DNA of 8,831 nucleotides, taken from positions 1 to 8,831 of the forward strand of contig JANYAW010000266.1 in assembly GCA_025361105.1 (NCBI GenBank), in the 5' to 3' direction. Position 1 is the stretch's first letter, and every line of letters starts with the position of its first letter. The stretch is from Rhodocyclaceae bacterium. Its GTDB lineage: Bacteria; Pseudomonadota; Gammaproteobacteria; Burkholderiales; Rhodocyclaceae. Positions 6,194 to 8,831 of this stretch are shown here, in pieces. Position numbers and translations under genes: made by a program. The notes beneath the pieces are model-generated. The model saw nothing but the letters and a program-made list of their open reading frames with translations, searched no databases and was not told where the DNA came from.

Positions 6194-7243
6194 CTAGTCC
6201 TTCACCCAGACACTCAAAGATTTTCGGATTTCCTCGCGGCCTTGCGGTGAGGCCATTGCGATCAAAGTGAAACCCGGTTGCACCAAAAAGGTAGCCGGTG
6301 GGTTGAATACCCAATCAGCGCCTGTCCGAACCGCCAACAAAATATAATTCTCGCTATGCTTGAGGTTCAACGCAGAAAGCACGCATGGTTGAAAAGTTAC
6401 CGGCGCGGTCACTTCTTCAACTCGCAAGTTATGTTCCGAACGTAGCATTTCGTCGAGGAATGACACTACTTGTGGGCGCAACATTGCAGATGCTATACGC
6501 ATTCCACCGGTGAAGTTAGGTGACACCGTTGCATCGGCACCGGCCTTTTTCATCTTCTCGACATTGCGTAAATCGTTACAGCGCGCGACGACACGTATCG
6601 CCGGATTAAGCTGGCGCGCAGTCAGTGAAATCATCAAGTTGCGACTATCGTCACCCGTGACTGCAAACACGCCTTTGGCTTTGGCGATATTGGCTTTGAT
6701 CAACACATCATCGTCGGACGCATCGCCGTGAATATAGAGGAAGACGCTTTGCGTTTCCGCCAGTGATTCCAGCAAATCCAGACGCTCGTCAATAACGATG
6801 TGGTGGCGATGGGTCAAATCCAATTCCGCAGCGACGTTACGGCCAACACGGCCAAACCCACACAGGATGTAATGTCCTTCCAAACTTCGCATACGCTTTT
6901 CCATTCGCCGCCTCCGCATTGTCTTGTCAAAATCGCTCGCCAACATCAGCGCTGTGACGCTCGAAAAAAGATAGGTCACGATACCAATGCCGCTGAAGGC
7001 AATCGCCATCGTGAATAACTCACGTTCAGGGTGGTGAAATAGTTCTATGCCCGCGCCATAGCCGATGGTGGCCACCATCAAGAAGGTCATGTAAGCGGCA
7101 TCGAGCCAGCCCACTTCTTCGCCGCCAAACTCTTTGTAGCCGAGAGTGCCAAACAACAGAACGACGGTGAACGCGACCAGCGAATTTACGATGGCGCGGC
7201 GCGCGCGGTGGAACACGTCGTCAGGGTTGTTGGAATCAGGCAT
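6194..7243 (-). CDS. Two-TM potassium channel with RCK (TrkA-N/TrkA-C) domains
   Basis: This 349-residue protein has the MthK/GsuK-like plan of a tetrameric inner-membrane potassium channel gated by cytoplasmic RCK domains. Helix one is at about 18-36, the pore helix and filter at about 48-66, and helix two at about 77-103. The filter is TIGYG (59-63), but the next residue is A where the usual sequence has D. A basic linker (RRRRMEKRMR) joins the pore to a Rossmann fold with GFGRVGRN at 129-136 and D152 ending the second strand, a pattern suited to NAD(H) or another adenine nucleotide. GDASDDDVL (173-181) is the usual RCK segment. TrkA-C spans about 265-349. The ATG at 7243 fits the family and no other start looks better; no Shine-Dalgarno sequence is visible. 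It stands alone, convergent with lolD. The gating ligand cannot be told from sequence. Confidence 0.92.
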   Translation of the reverse strand: MPDSNNPDDVFHRARRAIVNSLVAFTVVLLFGTLGYKEFGGEEVGWLDAAYMTFLMVATIGYGAGIELFHHPERELFTMAIAFSGIGIVTYLFSSVTALMLASDFDKTMRRRRMEKRMRSLEGHYILCGFGRVGRNVAAELDLTHRHHIVIDERLDLLESLAETQSVFLYIHGDASDDDVLIKANIAKAKGVFAVTGDDSRNLMISLTARQLNPAIRVVARCNDLRNVEKMKKAGADATVSPNFTGGMRIASAMLRPQVVSFLDEMLRSEHNLRVEEVTAPVTFQPCVLSALNLKHSENYILLAVRTGADWVFNPPATFLVQPGFTLIAMASPQGREEIRKSLSVWVKD

Positions 7244-7344
7244 CGTGAATAAGTAGTGACGGTGGCTGTCGAGGTGGCGATTAGGGTAGGCGGTAGGTTA
7301 ACAGAAAGCCATGGGTTTCCGGCGATAAGCTTGAGTGGCAAAGC
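7244..7344. other. Spacer between the FAH-family gene and the potassium channel gene
   Basis: These 101 bases lie upstream of the channel gene on the minus strand and downstream of the hydrolase gene. They hold part of a 7-base-pair hairpin at the hydrolase stop and an imperfect palindrome, GAAAGCCATGGGTTTC, at about 7302-7317. I could not find a sigma-70 promoter with good -35 and -10 hexamers for the channel gene. Confidence 0.5.
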
Positions 7345-7347
7345 TTA
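7326..7347 (-). repeat. Perfect 7-bp inverted repeat at the FAH-family stop codon
   Basis: TAAGCTT at 7326-7332 and AAGCTTA at 7341-7347 are perfect inverted arms around an 8-base loop; the stop codon forms part of the second arm. The minus strand then continues TCGCC, without a T-run, so it is at best a weak terminator. Confidence 0.5.
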
Positions 7348-8076
7348 ATGTGCAGTAAATCGAATAGCGATTTGTGCAATTCCGTCAGCGCCAGCGGTGA
7401 TGACGTCGCCAGGTTTGATTGGCCCGACACCTTCTGGTGTGCCGGTAAAAATCAAGTCGCCGGCTTGCAATTCAAAGTAGGTCGACAAATGCGAAATGAT
7501 TTCTGGAATTGACCAGATCATGTCGGCCAGATCGCCTTGCTGTTTGAGTTGATCGTTCACCTTGAGCCAGATCCGCCCACTCGCCGGATGTCCGCATCGC
7601 GTGACCGGCGTGATACGAGAGATAGGTGCAGAACGATCAAACGCTTTGCCGGTTTCCCACGGATGGCCTTTATCTTTGAGCCGGTTTTGCAAATCACGTC
7701 GTGTCATATCAAGGCCGACGGCGTAGCCAAAAATATGCTCGGTCGCTTGCGCTGGCGGAATCTCACGTCCGGCTTTTCCAATCGCAATTATCAGCTCGAT
7801 TTCGTGATGCAAATTGGTCGTCGCACTGGCGTAAGGAAGCGACGGCGGCGTGTCACCAGCACCAACTGAGGAATCGGCGGGCGCATCTGCAGGCCACACC
7901 GCATCCGCCGGTTTGCAAAAGAAAAACGGCGGCTCCCGAATCGGATCAGCGCCCATTTCTCGCGCGTGTGCCGCGTAGTTGCGACCCACACAATAAATCC
8001 GGTGAATCGGGAAAAGTTCGCTGCTGTTTTGTATTGCAACCGTGGCGATGGCGGGGGGCGTGAAAGCGAATGTCAT
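7345..8076 (-). CDS. Fumarylacetoacetate hydrolase family protein
   Basis: This 243-residue protein matches the FAH/FAHD1-type fold, whose members hydrolyse or decarboxylate 2-oxo acids and acylpyruvates using a divalent metal. Visible landmarks are IYCVGRNYAAHAREMG at 27-42, EPPFFFCKP at 48-56, the metal ligands in HHEIELIIAIGK (E92 and E94) with D123 in GLDMTRRDLQ, and FTGTPEGVGPIKPGD at 210-224. The exact substrate cannot be assigned; fumarylpyruvate, acylpyruvate or oxaloacetate are possible for this short single-domain type, whereas true fumarylacetoacetase is much longer. An ATG at 8130 would add 18 residues overlapping the end of zapE, but those residues do not look like the family, so I chose 8076. 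It starts 7 bases after the zapE stop and so is probably cotranscribed with it, without a visible Shine-Dalgarno sequence. Confidence 0.93.
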   Translation of the reverse strand: MTFAFTPPAIATVAIQNSSELFPIHRIYCVGRNYAAHAREMGADPIREPPFFFCKPADAVWPADAPADSSVGAGDTPPSLPYASATTNLHHEIELIIAIGKAGREIPPAQATEHIFGYAVGLDMTRRDLQNRLKDKGHPWETGKAFDRSAPISRITPVTRCGHPASGRIWLKVNDQLKQQGDLADMIWSIPEIISHLSTYFELQAGDLIFTGTPEGVGPIKPGDVITAGADGIAQIAIRFTAH

Positions 8077-8083
8077 GATCAAT

Positions 8084-8831
8084 TTATTGATTCGGCGGGG
8101 GAGGGGGTATTGTGGCAGAAGCATCGCCATACATTTCGAGCTGTCGCCTATGCGCGCTAGTCAAATAATCGTGCGAACCCATTTCGACCAAGCGGCTCTC
8201 GGTGCGGCGAAATTCACTGGCTTGCGAGCCGGCCACATAGAGTTGATCTATCGCGCAGGCAGCGTTGGCAATCAAGGTGACGCGATGGTCGTACAACACA
8301 TCAATCAGCCAAGTGAAGCGTCGCGCTTCGTTGGCCATGTCAGCAGTCATTTTTGGAATGTCTGAGACAAATACTGTGCGATGGCGATCGGCGATTTCCA
8401 GGTAATCATTTTGCGAGCGAGGTCCGCCACACAGAGTGGCGAAATCAAACCATGCCACCCCCGGTGCGCGAGCAATGACCAGAATTTCCCGACCAAGAAT
8501 TTCCAGCGAGCGCGAGTGTCCCTCGCCACCCGCCAGATGCTGAAATATTGCTTCCATTTTTCCGAGCGTGGTGGCATTGGTGGGCACCAGATACATTTCC
8601 GCTTGCGCTAGCGTCCGCATTCGGTAGTCGATCCCGGCATCCAATTCAATGACATCCAATTTTTCTTGCAACAAGGCAATCGTGGGCAAGAAACGTTGAC
8701 GTTGCAAACCGTTTGGATAAAGGTTCGCCGGCGGGTAATTCGAAGTAATGCAAAACAACACGCCGGCATTGAACAGTGCTTCCGTCAGCCGACCAAGTAT
8801 CATTGCGTCAGCGATATCAGAGACGTGAAAC
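8084..8831 (-). CDS. zapE: Cell division ATPase ZapE (AFG1 family), C-terminal part cut by right edge
   Basis: ZapE is a cytoplasmic AFG1-type P-loop ATPase associated with the FtsZ ring in E. coli. The frame is open at the window edge, and the last 248 residues are present, beginning FHVSDIADAMILGRLTEALF; the conserved Walker B acidic residues should lie just outside. Inside are the sensor-1-like strand with SNYPPANLYPNGLQRQRFLP, the arginine-bearing DAGIDYRMRTL, and CGGPRSQNDYLEIADRHRTV, with ANEARRFTWLIDVLYDHRV near the C-terminus; all follow E. coli ZapE closely. The protein ends in a proline run, TIPPPPPNQ, encoded by two runs of five C separated by one T. Internal ATGs, such as that at 8803, are not starts because the conserved sequence continues upstream. 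The P-loop cannot be checked here. Confidence 0.93.
   Translation of the reverse strand, partial: FHVSDIADAMILGRLTEALFNAGVLFCITSNYPPANLYPNGLQRQRFLPTIALLQEKLDVIELDAGIDYRMRTLAQAEMYLVPTNATTLGKMEAIFQHLAGGEGHSRSLEILGREILVIARAPGVAWFDFATLCGGPRSQNDYLEIADRHRTVFVSDIPKMTADMANEARRFTWLIDVLYDHRVTLIANAACAIDQLYVAGSQASEFRRTESRLVEMGSHDYLTSAHRRQLEMYGDASATIPPPPPNQ

Noticed and set aside
7302..7347. Rho-independent terminator after the FAH-family gene
   Set aside because: The 7-base-pair stem is AT-rich in its arms and no T-run follows on the minus strand.
8051..8107. G-quadruplex on the plus strand
   Set aside because: Only three long G-runs occur and one is about 40 bases away, which does not fit a canonical four-tract motif.
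8084..8803. A complete 239-residue gene starting at the ATG at 8803
   Set aside because: Nine further conserved ZapE residues (FHVSDIADA) precede that ATG in frame up to the window edge, so the gene is truncated by the window.

Overview
The window is an ordinary-looking chromosomal segment of a Gram-negative proteobacterium, most likely a betaproteobacterium. Three things support this. The conserved neighbours are an RpfE-like gene, recJ, lolC and lolD. DinB is of a subtype with an extra loop that I associate with Burkholderiales-like genomes. The Lol lipoprotein export genes imply an outer membrane. Base composition looks moderate (a little over half GC by eye) and even, with no clear sign of foreign DNA. 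There is no tRNA, rRNA, CRISPR array, insertion sequence or integrase.

Layout from left to right. Bases 1-193 (minus) hold the N-terminal part of a small membrane protein of the 'phage holin family' (PF04020-like), cut by the left edge. Bases 272-4160 (minus) look like one operon, transcribed in the order RpfE-like protein, recJ, dinB, with gaps of 11 and 8 bases. It pairs a single-strand 5'-3' exonuclease with a translesion polymerase, led by a conserved protein of unclear function. A 51-base divergent spacer separates it from lolC and lolD (plus, 4212-6171), the membrane and ATPase parts of the lipoprotein-releasing ABC transporter; these two overlap by 8 bases. A convergent gap of 22 bases leads to a two-TM potassium channel with RCK domains (minus, 6194-7243). 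Last come a fumarylacetoacetate-hydrolase-family enzyme (minus, 7345-8076) and, 7 bases upstream of it, the C-terminal 248 residues of the ATPase ZapE (minus, 8084-8831, cut by the right edge).

I found no convincing new multi-gene system. Four observations deserve a second look. A 20-base exact match joins the dinB-downstream spacer to the lolD coding region, so a read-through dinB transcript would be antisense to lolD mRNA. A degenerate LexA-like site abuts the start of the operon containing recJ and dinB. A 12-base tandem duplication gives lolD two in-frame start codons. The potassium channel has an unusual residue after its selectivity filter. Shine-Dalgarno sequences are also scarce: only lolD has a clear, well-placed one.
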